Below, in pieces: positions 27,900-38,768 of a stretch of 64,000 bases of DNA. Below the pieces are notes generated by a model, which saw only the letters and a program-made list of their open reading frames with translations, did no database searches and was not told where the DNA came from. Position numbers and translations under genes: made by a program. The stretch is taken from contig OX387199.1 of assembly GCA_947561715.1 (NCBI GenBank), positions 9,677,001-9,741,000 of the forward strand, in the 5' to 3' direction. The DNA comes from Ascidia mentula (lineage: Eukaryota; Chordata; Ascidiacea; Phlebobranchia; Ascidiidae). Positions within the stretch are counted from its first letter, which is position 1. The number at the start of each line of letters is the position of its first letter.

Positions 27900-27918
27900 G
27901 TAGAAACTTCGTTTCTAC
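27900..27918. repeat. Hairpin downstream of U1 (representative unit)
   Basis: Arms GTAGAAAC / GTTTCTAC (8 bp) with a 3-nt loop, beginning 38 nt past the U1 3' end; found in all units. Could help U1 3'-end formation or termination. Confidence 0.55.
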
Positions 27919-27955
27919 CTTACGTTTTGCTCTACATCAGAGGATTAGTAAAAGA

Positions 27956-28000
27956 CGGGGATAGCGCGAACGCAGTCCCCACTAGCAGAAATTGTACGGC

Positions 28001-28035
<35 letters not shown>

Positions 28036-28118
28036 GCTAAGCCTAAGTGCAATGGCTAAGCCTCGCCCTGGGCCCACCGCCGGCCTGATCACGGTGAAGG
28101 CCCCCGTCAGGTAAGTAT
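27956..28118 (-). ncRNA. U1: U1 snRNA, array copy 1
   Basis: Reference copy, 163 nt. ACUUACCUG pairs with 5' splice sites; stem-loop II loop AUUGCAC binds U1A; Sm site AAUUUCUGC; 3' hairpin CUGCGUUCGCG. The stem-loop I loop reads GAUCAGGCCG rather than the usual GAUCANGAAG contacted by U1-70K. Confidence 0.96.
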
Positions 28119-28154
28119 GCTTTGCACAGCTTCTTGAGAGGTAGCATTTTTGTC

Positions 28155-28173
28155 GTCCGTCCTTGTGTTTGCC
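28155..28173 (-). promoter_or_regulatory. Putative PSE of U1 (representative unit)
   Basis: Positions -55 to -37 relative to the U1 start at 28118; minus strand reads GGCAAACACAAGGACGGAC. It shares the pattern GCAAA..C.AG.ACGGAC with the sequence at exactly the same distance from U2. Snapc-bound PSEs in animal snRNA genes sit in this region. The same element recurs in every unit. Confidence 0.7.
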
Positions 28174-28368
28174 GCATTGTGCATTTCACGGCTTGTTTTA
28201 TCTGGTCTCCGACAAGCACAACAACCAAATGTGCCGTTAAATTAATTGCTCTCCCGTCCTCCCTCTCTACCTCTCTTTCCTTGGCGTGTGCATACAGACG
28301 ACACACACGCACTCATGGGATGCACCGCTGTTTCGTGCAATTGTTTTGCGAATGATTAACAGATGGTT

Positions 28369-28388
28369 ATTCCCACATGTGTGGGAAT
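28369..28388. repeat. Perfect inverted repeat directly 3' of U2 (representative unit)
   Basis: Arms ATTCCCACA / TGTGGGAAT (9 bp) with a 2-nt loop, abutting the inferred U2 3' end at 28389; present in all units, including the disrupted ones. May act in 3'-end formation; no classical 3' box was recognised. Confidence 0.7.
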
Positions 28389-28581
28389 GTGGGCCGTGCC
28401 TGGAGGTAGTGCAATACCAGGACAACCCGTGGGCAGGTCGAAGCAAGCTCCGGCACCGTGCCCCCTGTCCAAAAATCAGGTTAATACAAAGACATGCAAG
28501 CGAATCGCTTGCGTCCCAGGTATTAAACTGAGAAGAACAGATACTACACTTGATCTTAGCTCTAAAGAGCCGAGAAGCGAT
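28389..28581 (-). ncRNA. U2: U2 snRNA, array copy 2
   Basis: Full length; G-type upstream spacer. Confidence 0.95.
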
Positions 28582-28617
28582 GCCGCAACATCCACTGAGT
28601 CCGCAACGTCCGGAAGA

Positions 28618-28638
28618 GTCCGTCTCGCATTTGCTGCC
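28618..28638 (-). promoter_or_regulatory. Putative PSE of U2 (representative unit)
   Basis: Positions -57 to -37 relative to the U2 start at 28581; minus strand core AGCAAATGCGAGACGGAC. No TATA box nearby, as expected for RNA polymerase II snRNA genes. Repeated in every unit. Confidence 0.7.
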
Positions 28639-28870
28639 AAATTTTATTCCGGTGAAAAATGAAAAAAAAAAAAAAATTTCCTGGTTTTTTTCCTACCGTT
28701 TTTGGCAGGCCATTCAAATTAGTTTGTTCACCACATGACGTCACAAACGGACCCATGACCCACCTCCCAACCCCCGACACGACTCCTCCTGACCGTAACA
28801 GGCGAATCCCCCCCGTAGAAACTTCGTTTCTACCTTACGTTTTGCTCTACATCAGAGGATTAGTAAAAGA

Positions 28871-28915
28871 CGGGGATAGCGCGAACGCAGTCCCCACTAG
28901 CAGAAATTGTACGGC

Positions 28916-28950
<35 letters not shown>

Positions 28951-29033
28951 GCTAAGCCTAAGTGCAATGGCTAAGCCTCGCCCTGGGCCCACCGCCGGCC
29001 TGATCACGGTGAAGGCCCCCGTCAGGTAAGTAT
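28871..29033 (-). ncRNA. U1: U1 snRNA, array copy 2
   Basis: Full length, no variant seen. Confidence 0.95.
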
Positions 29034-29303
29034 GCTTTGCACAGCTTCTTGAGAGGTAGCATTTTTGTCGTCCGTCCTTGTGTTTGCCGCATTGTGCATT
29101 TCACGGCTTGTTTTATCTGGTCTCCGACAAGCACAACAACCAAATGTGCCGTTAAATTAATTGCTCTCCCGTCCTCCCTCTCTACCTCTCTTTCCTTGGC
29201 GTGTGCATACAGACGACACACACGCACTCATGGGATGCACCGCTGTTTCGTGCAATTGTTTTGCGAATGATTAACAGATGGTTATTCCCACATGTGTGGG
29301 AAT

Positions 29304-29496
29304 GTGGGCCGTGCCTGGAGGTAGTGCAATACCAGGACAACCCGTGGGCAGGTCGAAGCAAGCTCCGGCACCGTGCCCCCTGTCCAAAAATCAGGTTAAT
29401 ACAAAGACATGCAAGCGAATCGCTTGCGTCCCAGGTATTAAACTGAGAAGAACAGATACTACACTTGATCTTAGCTCTAAAGAGCCGAGAAGCGAT
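29304..29496 (-). ncRNA. U2: U2 snRNA, array copy 3
   Basis: Full length; G-type upstream spacer. Confidence 0.95.
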
Positions 29497-29785
29497 GCCG
29501 CAACATCCACTGAGTCCGCAACGTCCGGAAGAGTCCGTCTCGCATTTGCTGCCAAATTTTATTCCGGTGAAAAATGAAAAAAAAAAAAAAATTTCCTGGT
29601 TTTTTTCCTACCGTTTTTGGCAGGCCATTCAAATTAGTTTGTTCACCACATGACGTCACAAACGGACCCATGACCCACCTCCCAACCCCCGACACGACTC
29701 CTCCTGACCGTAACAGGCGAATCCCCCCCGTAGAAACTTCGTTTCTACCTTACGTTTTGCTCTACATCAGAGGATTAGTAAAAGA

Positions 29786-29830
29786 CGGGGATAGCGCGAA
29801 CGCAGTCCCCACTAGCAGAAATTGTACGGC

Positions 29831-29865
<35 letters not shown>

Positions 29866-29948
29866 GCTAAGCCTAAGTGCAATGGCTAAGCCTCGCCCTG
29901 GGCCCACCGCCGGCCTGATCACGGTGAAGGCCCCCGTCAGGTAAGTAT
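29786..29948 (-). ncRNA. U1: U1 snRNA, array copy 3
   Basis: Full length, no variant seen. Confidence 0.95.
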
Positions 29949-30218
29949 GCTTTGCACAGCTTCTTGAGAGGTAGCATTTTTGTCGTCCGTCCTTGTGTTT
30001 GCCGCATTGTGCATTTCACGGCTTGTTTTATCTGGTCTCCGACAAGCACAACAACCAAATGTGCCGTTAAATTAATTGCTCTCCCGTCCTCCCTCTCTAC
30101 CTCTCTTTCCTTGGCGTGTGCATACAGACGACACACACGCACTCATGGGATGCACCGCTGTTTCGTGCAATTGTTTTGCGAATGATTAACAGATGGTTAT
30201 TCCCACATGTGTGGGAAT

Positions 30219-30411
30219 GTGGGCCGTGCCTGGAGGTAGTGCAATACCAGGACAACCCGTGGGCAGGTCGAAGCAAGCTCCGGCACCGTGCCCCCTGTCC
30301 AAAAATCAGGTTAATACAAAGACATGCAAGCGAATCGCTTGCGTCCCAGGTATTAAACTGAGAAGAACAGATACTACACTTGATCTTAGCTCTAAAGAGC
30401 CGAGAAGCGAT
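30219..30411 (-). ncRNA. U2: U2 snRNA, array copy 4
   Basis: Full length; G-type upstream spacer. Confidence 0.95.
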
Positions 30412-30700
30412 GCCGCAACATCCACTGAGTCCGCAACGTCCGGAAGAGTCCGTCTCGCATTTGCTGCCAAATTTTATTCCGGTGAAAAATGAAAAAAAAA
30501 AAAAAATTTCCTGGTTTTTTTCCTACCGTTTTTGGCAGGCCATTCAAATTAGTTTGTTCACCACATGACGTCACAAACGGACCCATGACCCACCTCCCAA
30601 CCCCCGACACGACTCCTCCTGACCGTAACAGGCGAATCCCCCCCGTAGAAACTTCGTTTCTACCTTACGTTTTGCTCTACATCAGAGGATTAGTAAAAGA

Positions 30701-30745
30701 CGGGGATAGCGCGAACGCAGTCCCCACTAGCAGAAATTGTACGGC

Positions 30746-30780
<35 letters not shown>

Positions 30781-30863
30781 GCTAAGCCTAAGTGCAATGG
30801 CTAAGCCTCGCCCTGGGCCCACCGCCGGCCTGATCACGGTGAAGGCCCCCGTCAGGTAAGTAT
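30701..30863 (-). ncRNA. U1: U1 snRNA, array copy 4
   Basis: Full length, no variant seen. Confidence 0.95.
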
Positions 30864-31133
30864 GCTTTGCACAGCTTCTTGAGAGGTAGCATTTTTGTCG
30901 TCCGTCCTTGTGTTTGCCGCATTGTGCATTTCACGGCTTGTTTTATCTGGTCTCCGACAAGCACAACAACCAAATGTGCCGTTAAATTAATTGCTCTCCC
31001 GTCCTCCCTCTCTACCTCTCTTTCCTTGGCGTGTGCATACAGACGACACACACGCACTCATGGGATGCACCGCTGTTTCGTGCAATTGTTTTGCGAATGA
31101 TTAACAGATGGTTATTCCCACATGTGTGGGAAT

Positions 31134-31326
31134 GTGGGCCGTGCCTGGAGGTAGTGCAATACCAGGACAACCCGTGGGCAGGTCGAAGCAAGCTCCGGCA
31201 CCGTGCCCCCTGTCCAAAAATCAGGTTAATACAAAGACATGCAAGCGAATCGCTTGCGTCCCAGGTATTAAACTGAGAAGAACAGATACTACACTTGATC
31301 TTAGCTCTAAAGAGCCGAGAAGCGAT
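31134..31326 (-). ncRNA. U2: U2 snRNA, array copy 5
   Basis: Full length; G-type upstream spacer. Confidence 0.95.
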
Positions 31327-31615
31327 GCCGCAACATCCACTGAGTCCGCAACGTCCGGAAGAGTCCGTCTCGCATTTGCTGCCAAATTTTATTCCGGTGA
31401 AAAATGAAAAAAAAAAAAAAATTTCCTGGTTTTTTTCCTACCGTTTTTGGCAGGCCATTCAAATTAGTTTGTTCACCACATGACGTCACAAACGGACCCA
31501 TGACCCACCTCCCAACCCCCGACACGACTCCTCCTGACCGTAACAGGCGAATCCCCCCCGTAGAAACTTCGTTTCTACCTTACGTTTTGCTCTACATCAG
31601 AGGATTAGTAAAAGA

Positions 31616-31660
31616 CGGGGATAGCGCGAACGCAGTCCCCACTAGCAGAAATTGTACGGC

Positions 31661-31695
<35 letters not shown>

Positions 31696-31778
31696 GCTAA
31701 GCCTAAGTGCAATGGCTAAGCCTCGCCCTGGGCCCACCGCCGGCCTGATCACGGTGAAGGCCCCCGTCAGGTAAGTAT
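31616..31778 (-). ncRNA. U1: U1 snRNA, array copy 5
   Basis: Full length, no variant seen. Confidence 0.95.
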
Positions 31779-32048
31779 GCTTTGCACAGCTTCTTGAGAG
31801 GTAGCATTTTTGTCGTCCGTCCTTGTGTTTGCCGCATTGTGCATTTCACGGCTTGTTTTATCTGGTCTCCGACAAGCACAACAACCAAATGTGCCGTTAA
31901 ATTAATTGCTCTCCCGTCCTCCCTCTCTACCTCTCTTTCCTTGGCGTGTGCATACAGACGACACACACGCACTCATGGGATGCACCGCTGTTTCGTGCAA
32001 TTGTTTTGCGAATGATTAACAGATGGTTATTCCCACATGTGTGGGAAT

Positions 32049-32241
32049 GTGGGCCGTGCCTGGAGGTAGTGCAATACCAGGACAACCCGTGGGCAGGTCG
32101 AAGCAAGCTCCGGCACCGTGCCCCCTGTCCAAAAATCAGGTTAATACAAAGACATGCAAGCGAATCGCTTGCGTCCCAGGTATTAAACTGAGAAGAACAG
32201 ATACTACACTTGATCTTAGCTCTAAAGAGCCGAGAAGCGAT
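32049..32241 (-). ncRNA. U2: U2 snRNA, array copy 6
   Basis: Full length; G-type upstream spacer. Confidence 0.95.
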
Positions 32242-32530
32242 GCCGCAACATCCACTGAGTCCGCAACGTCCGGAAGAGTCCGTCTCGCATTTGCTGCCAA
32301 ATTTTATTCCGGTGAAAAATGAAAAAAAAAAAAAAATTTCCTGGTTTTTTTCCTACCGTTTTTGGCAGGCCATTCAAATTAGTTTGTTCACCACATGACG
32401 TCACAAACGGACCCATGACCCACCTCCCAACCCCCGACACGACTCCTCCTGACCGTAACAGGCGAATCCCCCCCGTAGAAACTTCGTTTCTACCTTACGT
32501 TTTGCTCTACATCAGAGGATTAGTAAAAGA

Positions 32531-32575
32531 CGGGGATAGCGCGAACGCAGTCCCCACTAGCAGAAATTGTACGGC

Positions 32576-32610
<35 letters not shown>

Positions 32611-32693
32611 GCTAAGCCTAAGTGCAATGGCTAAGCCTCGCCCTGGGCCCACCGCCGGCCTGATCACGGTGAAGGCCCCCGTCAGGTAAGTAT
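32531..32693 (-). ncRNA. U1: U1 snRNA, array copy 6
   Basis: Full length, no variant seen. Confidence 0.95.
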
Positions 32694-32963
32694 GCTTTGC
32701 ACAGCTTCTTGAGAGGTAGCATTTTTGTCGTCCGTCCTTGTGTTTGCCGCATTGTGCATTTCACGGCTTGTTTTATCTGGTCTCCGACAAGCACAACAAC
32801 CAAATGTGCCGTTAAATTAATTGCTCTCCCGTCCTCCCTCTCTACCTCTCTTTCCTTGGCGTGTGCATACAGACGACACACACGCACTCATGGGATGCAC
32901 CGCTGTTTCGTGCAATTGTTTTGCGAATGATTAACAGATGGTTATTCCCACATGTGTGGGAAT

Positions 32964-33156
32964 GTGGGCCGTGCCTGGAGGTAGTGCAATACCAGGACAA
33001 CCCGTGGGCAGGTCGAAGCAAGCTCCGGCACCGTGCCCCCTGTCCAAAAATCAGGTTAATACAAAGACATGCAAGCGAATCGCTTGCGTCCCAGGTATTA
33101 AACTGAGAAGAACAGATACTACACTTGATCTTAGCTCTAAAGAGCCGAGAAGCGAT
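32964..33156 (-). ncRNA. U2: U2 snRNA, array copy 7
   Basis: Full length; G-type upstream spacer. Confidence 0.95.
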
Positions 33157-33445
33157 GCCGCAACATCCACTGAGTCCGCAACGTCCGGAAGAGTCCGTCT
33201 CGCATTTGCTGCCAAATTTTATTCCGGTGAAAAATGAAAAAAAAAAAAAAATTTCCTGGTTTTTTTCCTACCGTTTTTGGCAGGCCATTCAAATTAGTTT
33301 GTTCACCACATGACGTCACAAACGGACCCATGACCCACCTCCCAACCCCCGACACGACTCCTCCTGACCGTAACAGGCGAATCCCCCCCGTAGAAACTTC
33401 GTTTCTACCTTACGTTTTGCTCTACATCAGAGGATTAGTAAAAGA

Positions 33446-33490
33446 CGGGGATAGCGCGAACGCAGTCCCCACTAGCAGAAATTGTACGGC

Positions 33491-33525
<35 letters not shown>

Positions 33526-33608
33526 GCTAAGCCTAAGTGCAATGGCTAAGCCTCGCCCTGGGCCCACCGCCGGCCTGATCACGGTGAAGGCCCCCGTCAG
33601 GTAAGTAT
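33446..33608 (-). ncRNA. U1: U1 snRNA, array copy 7
   Basis: Full length, no variant seen. Confidence 0.95.
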
Positions 33609-33878
33609 GCTTTGCACAGCTTCTTGAGAGGTAGCATTTTTGTCGTCCGTCCTTGTGTTTGCCGCATTGTGCATTTCACGGCTTGTTTTATCTGGTCTCC
33701 GACAAGCACAACAACCAAATGTGCCGTTAAATTAATTGCTCTCCCGTCCTCCCTCTCTACCTCTCTTTCCTTGGCGTGTGCATACAGACGACACACACGC
33801 ACTCATGGGATGCACCGCTGTTTCGTGCAATTGTTTTGCGAATGATTAACAGATGGTTATTCCCACATGTGTGGGAAT

Positions 33879-34071
33879 GTGGGCCGTGCCTGGAGGTAGT
33901 GCAATACCAGGACAACCCGTGGGCAGGTCGAAGCAAGCTCCGGCACCGTGCCCCCTGTCCAAAAATCAGGTTAATACAAAGACATGCAAGCGAATCGCTT
34001 GCGTCCCAGGTATTAAACTGAGAAGAACAGATACTACACTTGATCTTAGCTCTAAAGAGCCGAGAAGCGAT
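33879..34071 (-). ncRNA. U2: U2 snRNA, array copy 8
   Basis: Full length; G-type upstream spacer. Confidence 0.95.
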
Positions 34072-34360
34072 GCCGCAACATCCACTGAGTCCGCAACGTC
34101 CGGAAGAGTCCGTCTCGCATTTGCTGCCAAATTTTATTCCGGTGAAAAATGAAAAAAAAAAAAAAATTTCCTGGTTTTTTTCCTACCGTTTTTGGCAGGC
34201 CATTCAAATTAGTTTGTTCACCACATGACGTCACAAACGGACCCATGACCCACCTCCCAACCCCCGACACGACTCCTCCTGACCGTAACAGGCGAATCCC
34301 CCCCGTAGAAACTTCGTTTCTACCTTACGTTTTGCTCTACATCAGAGGATTAGTAAAAGA

Positions 34361-34405
34361 CGGGGATAGCGCGAACGCAGTCCCCACTAGCAGAAATTGT
34401 ACGGC

Positions 34406-34440
<35 letters not shown>

Positions 34441-34523
34441 GCTAAGCCTAAGTGCAATGGCTAAGCCTCGCCCTGGGCCCACCGCCGGCCTGATCACGGT
34501 GAAGGCCCCCGTCAGGTAAGTAT
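34361..34523 (-). ncRNA. U1: U1 snRNA, array copy 8
   Basis: Full length, no variant seen. Confidence 0.95.
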
Positions 34524-34793
34524 GCTTTGCACAGCTTCTTGAGAGGTAGCATTTTTGTCGTCCGTCCTTGTGTTTGCCGCATTGTGCATTTCACGGCTTG
34601 TTTTATCTGGTCTCCGACAAGCACAACAACCAAATGTGCCGTTAAATTAATTGCTCTCCCGTCCTCCCTCTCTACCTCTCTTTCCTTGGCGTGTGCATAC
34701 AGACGACACACACGCACTCATGGGATGCACCGCTGTTTCGTGCAATTGTTTTGCGAATGATTAACAGATGGTTATTCCCACATGTGTGGGAAT

Positions 34794-34986
34794 GTGGGCC
34801 GTGCCTGGAGGTAGTGCAATACCAGGACAACCCGTGGGCAGGTCGAAGCAAGCTCCGGCACCGTGCCCCCTGTCCAAAAATCAGGTTAATACAAAGACAT
34901 GCAAGCGAATCGCTTGCGTCCCAGGTATTAAACTGAGAAGAACAGATACTACACTTGATCTTAGCTCTAAAGAGCCGAGAAGCGAT
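34794..34986 (-). ncRNA. U2: U2 snRNA, array copy 9
   Basis: Full length; G-type upstream spacer. Confidence 0.95.
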
Positions 34987-35275
34987 GCCGCAACATCCAC
35001 TGAGTCCGCAACGTCCGGAAGAGTCCGTCTCGCATTTGCTGCCAAATTTTATTCCGGTGAAAAATGAAAAAAAAAAAAAAATTTCCTGGTTTTTTTCCTA
35101 CCGTTTTTGGCAGGCCATTCAAATTAGTTTGTTCACCACATGACGTCACAAACGGACCCATGACCCACCTCCCAACCCCCGACACGACTCCTCCTGACCG
35201 TAACAGGCGAATCCCCCCCGTAGAAACTTCGTTTCTACCTTACGTTTTGCTCTACATCAGAGGATTAGTAAAAGA

Positions 35276-35320
35276 CGGGGATAGCGCGAACGCAGTCCCC
35301 ACTAGCAGAAATTGTACGGC

Positions 35321-35355
<35 letters not shown>

Positions 35356-35438
35356 GCTAAGCCTAAGTGCAATGGCTAAGCCTCGCCCTGGGCCCACCGC
35401 CGGCCTGATCACGGTGAAGGCCCCCGTCAGGTAAGTAT
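35276..35438 (-). ncRNA. U1: U1 snRNA, array copy 9
   Basis: Full length, no variant seen. Confidence 0.95.
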
Positions 35439-35708
35439 GCTTTGCACAGCTTCTTGAGAGGTAGCATTTTTGTCGTCCGTCCTTGTGTTTGCCGCATTGT
35501 GCATTTCACGGCTTGTTTTATCTGGTCTCCGACAAGCACAACAACCAAATGTGCCGTTAAATTAATTGCTCTCCCGTCCTCCCTCTCTACCTCTCTTTCC
35601 TTGGCGTGTGCATACAGACGACACACACGCACTCATGGGATGCACCGCTGTTTCGTGCAATTGTTTTGCGAATGATTAACAGATGGTTATTCCCACATGT
35701 GTGGGAAT

Positions 35709-35901
35709 GTGGGCCGTGCCTGGAGGTAGTGCAATACCAGGACAACCCGTGGGCAGGTCGAAGCAAGCTCCGGCACCGTGCCCCCTGTCCAAAAATCAGG
35801 TTAATACAAAGACATGCAAGCGAATCGCTTGCGTCCCAGGTATTAAACTGAGAAGAACAGATACTACACTTGATCTTAGCTCTAAAGAGCCGAGAAGCGA
35901 T
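35709..35901 (-). ncRNA. U2: U2 snRNA, array copy 10
   Basis: Full length; G-type upstream spacer. Confidence 0.95.
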
Positions 35902-36190
35902 GCCGCAACATCCACTGAGTCCGCAACGTCCGGAAGAGTCCGTCTCGCATTTGCTGCCAAATTTTATTCCGGTGAAAAATGAAAAAAAAAAAAAAATTTC
36001 CTGGTTTTTTTCCTACCGTTTTTGGCAGGCCATTCAAATTAGTTTGTTCACCACATGACGTCACAAACGGACCCATGACCCACCTCCCAACCCCCGACAC
36101 GACTCCTCCTGACCGTAACAGGCGAATCCCCCCCGTAGAAACTTCGTTTCTACCTTACGTTTTGCTCTACATCAGAGGATTAGTAAAAGA

Positions 36191-36235
36191 CGGGGATAGC
36201 GCGAACGCAGTCCCCACTAGCAGAAATTGTACGGC

Positions 36236-36270
<35 letters not shown>

Positions 36271-36353
36271 GCTAAGCCTAAGTGCAATGGCTAAGCCTCG
36301 CCCTGGGCCCACCGCCGGCCTGATCACGGTGAAGGCCCCCGTCAGGTAAGTAT
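36191..36353 (-). ncRNA. U1: U1 snRNA, array copy 10
   Basis: Full length, no variant seen. Confidence 0.95.
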
Positions 36354-36623
36354 GCTTTGCACAGCTTCTTGAGAGGTAGCATTTTTGTCGTCCGTCCTTG
36401 TGTTTGCCGCATTGTGCATTTCACGGCTTGTTTTATCTGGTCTCCGACAAGCACAACAACCAAATGTGCCGTTAAATTAATTGCTCTCCCGTCCTCCCTC
36501 TCTACCTCTCTTTCCTTGGCGTGTGCATACAGACGACACACACGCACTCATGGGATGCACCGCTGTTTCGTGCAATTGTTTTGCGAATGATTAACAGATG
36601 GTTATTCCCACATGTGTGGGAAT

Positions 36624-36816
36624 GTGGGCCGTGCCTGGAGGTAGTGCAATACCAGGACAACCCGTGGGCAGGTCGAAGCAAGCTCCGGCACCGTGCCCCC
36701 TGTCCAAAAATCAGGTTAATACAAAGACATGCAAGCGAATCGCTTGCGTCCCAGGTATTAAACTGAGAAGAACAGATACTACACTTGATCTTAGCTCTAA
36801 AGAGCCGAGAAGCGAT
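36624..36816 (-). ncRNA. U2: U2 snRNA, array copy 11
   Basis: Full length; G-type upstream spacer. Confidence 0.95.
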
Positions 36817-37105
36817 GCCGCAACATCCACTGAGTCCGCAACGTCCGGAAGAGTCCGTCTCGCATTTGCTGCCAAATTTTATTCCGGTGAAAAATGAAAA
36901 AAAAAAAAAAATTTCCTGGTTTTTTTCCTACCGTTTTTGGCAGGCCATTCAAATTAGTTTGTTCACCACATGACGTCACAAACGGACCCATGACCCACCT
37001 CCCAACCCCCGACACGACTCCTCCTGACCGTAACAGGCGAATCCCCCCCGTAGAAACTTCGTTTCTACCTTACGTTTTGCTCTACATCAGAGGATTAGTA
37101 AAAGA

Positions 37106-37150
37106 CGGGGATAGCGCGAACGCAGTCCCCACTAGCAGAAATTGTACGGC

Positions 37151-37185
<35 letters not shown>

Positions 37186-37268
37186 GCTAAGCCTAAGTGC
37201 AATAGCTAAGCCTCGCCCTGGGCCCACCGCCGGCCTGATCACGGTGAAGGCCCCCGTCAGGTAAGTAT
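37106..37268 (-). ncRNA. U1: U1 snRNA, array copy 11, single-base variant
   Basis: Full length with one change at 37204 (plus G to A; RNA AGCUAUUGCAC for AGCCAUUGCAC), next to the U1A-binding loop. The only substitution seen in a full-length array U1. Confidence 0.95.
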
Positions 37269-37538
37269 GCTTTGCACAGCTTCTTGAGAGGTAGCATTTT
37301 TGTCGTCCGTCCTTGTGTTTGCCGCATTGTGCATTTCACGGCTTGTTTTATCTGGTCTCCGACAAGCACAACAACCAAATGTGCCGTTAAATTAATTGCT
37401 CTCCCGTCCTCCCTCTCTACCTCTCTTTCCTTGGCGTGTGCATACAGACGACACACACGCACTCATGGGATGCACCGCTGTTTCGTGCAATTGTTTTGCG
37501 AATGATTAACAGATGGTTATTCCCACATGTGTGGGAAT

Positions 37539-37731
37539 GTGGGCCGTGCCTGGAGGTAGTGCAATACCAGGACAACCCGTGGGCAGGTCGAAGCAAGCTC
37601 CGGCACCGTGCCCCCTGTCCAAAAATCAGGTTAATACAAAGACATGCAAGCGAATCGCTTGCGTCCCAGGTATTAAACTGAGAAGAACAGATACTACACT
37701 TGATCTTAGCTCTAAAGAGCCGAGAAGCGAT
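37539..37731 (-). ncRNA. U2: U2 snRNA, array copy 12
   Basis: Full length; last complete gene before the N gap. The upstream spacer is cut at 37842. Confidence 0.95.
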
Positions 37732-37842
37732 GCCGCAACATCCACTGAGTCCGCAACGTCCGGAAGAGTCCGTCTCGCATTTGCTGCCAAATTTTATTCC
37801 GGTGAAAAATGAAAAAAAAAAAAAAATTTCCTGGTTTTTTTC

Positions 37843-38042
37843 NNNNNNNNNNNNNNNNNNNNNNNNNNNNNNNNNNNNNNNNNNNNNNNNNNNNNNNNNN
37901 NNNNNNNNNNNNNNNNNNNNNNNNNNNNNNNNNNNNNNNNNNNNNNNNNNNNNNNNNNNNNNNNNNNNNNNNNNNNNNNNNNNNNNNNNNNNNNNNNNNN
38001 NNNNNNNNNNNNNNNNNNNNNNNNNNNNNNNNNNNNNNNNNN
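37843..38042. other. Assembly gap (200 N) inside the array
   Basis: Exactly 200 N. The left side stops 114 bases into the U2 promoter spacer, the right side starts at the U2 5' end (CGATGCCG), so 200 is not compatible with the 915-bp phase (about 801 bp, or 801 plus multiples of 915, would be). The length is a placeholder and an unknown number of units may be missing. Confidence 0.97.
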
Positions 38043-38046
38043 CGAT
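38043..38046 (-). pseudogene. U2 snRNA 5' tip cut by the assembly gap
   Basis: Only the first four bases (AUCG) of this U2 are sequenced; the rest falls in the N gap. Not a biological truncation. Its upstream spacer is of the G type. Confidence 0.8.
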
Positions 38047-38335
38047 GCCGCAACATCCACTGAGTCCGCAACGTCCGGAAGAGTCCGTCTCGCATTTGCT
38101 GCCAAATTTTATTCCGGTGAAAAATGAAAAAAAAAAAAAAATTTCCTGGTTTTTTTCCTACCGTTTTTGGCAGGCCATTCAAATTAGTTTGTTCACCACA
38201 TGACGTCACAAACGGACCCATGACCCACCTCCCAACCCCCGACACGACTCCTCCTGACCGTAACAGGCGAATCCCCCCCGTAGAAACTTCGTTTCTACCT
38301 TACGTTTTGCTCTACATCAGAGGATTAGTAAAAGA

Positions 38336-38380
38336 CGGGGATAGCGCGAACGCAGTCCCCACTAGCAGAAATTGTACGGC

Positions 38381-38415
<35 letters not shown>

Positions 38416-38498
38416 GCTAAGCCTAAGTGCAATGGCTAAGCCTCGCCCTGGGCCCACCGCCGGCCTGATCACGGTGAAGGCCCCCGTCAGGTAAGTAT
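38336..38498 (-). ncRNA. U1: U1 snRNA, array copy 12
   Basis: Full length; first complete gene right of the N gap. Confidence 0.95.
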
Positions 38499-38768
38499 GC
38501 TTTGCACAGCTTCTTGAGAGGTAGCATTTTTGTCGTCCGTCCTTGTGTTTGCCGCATTGTGCATTTCACGGCTTGTTTTATCTGGTCTCCGACAAGCACA
38601 ACAACCAAATGTGCCGTTAAATTAATTGCTCTCCCGTCCTCCCTCTCTACCTCTCTTTCCTTGGCGTGTGCATACAGACGACACACACGCACTCATGGGA
38701 TGCACCGCTGTTTCGTGCAATTGTTTTGCGAATGATTAACAGATGGTTATTCCCACATGTGTGGGAAT

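Noticed and set aside
27744..28040. Recurring 98-aa open frame (and 99-, 89-, 81-, 77-, 72- and 62-aa frames) in every 915-bp unit
   Set aside because: They overlap U1, U2 and their promoters, lie in several frames and both strands, and have no protein-like composition; they recur only because the unit recurs.
28108..28118. Perfect 5' splice-site sequence CAGGTAAGTAT on the plus strand, repeated in every unit
   Set aside because: It is simply the complement of the U1 5' end, which pairs with splice sites; no exon lies beside it.
27204..28118. 5S rRNA or other snRNA genes (U4, U5, U6) linked in the unit
   Set aside because: The spacers were read on both strands and contain no such sequence that I recognise.
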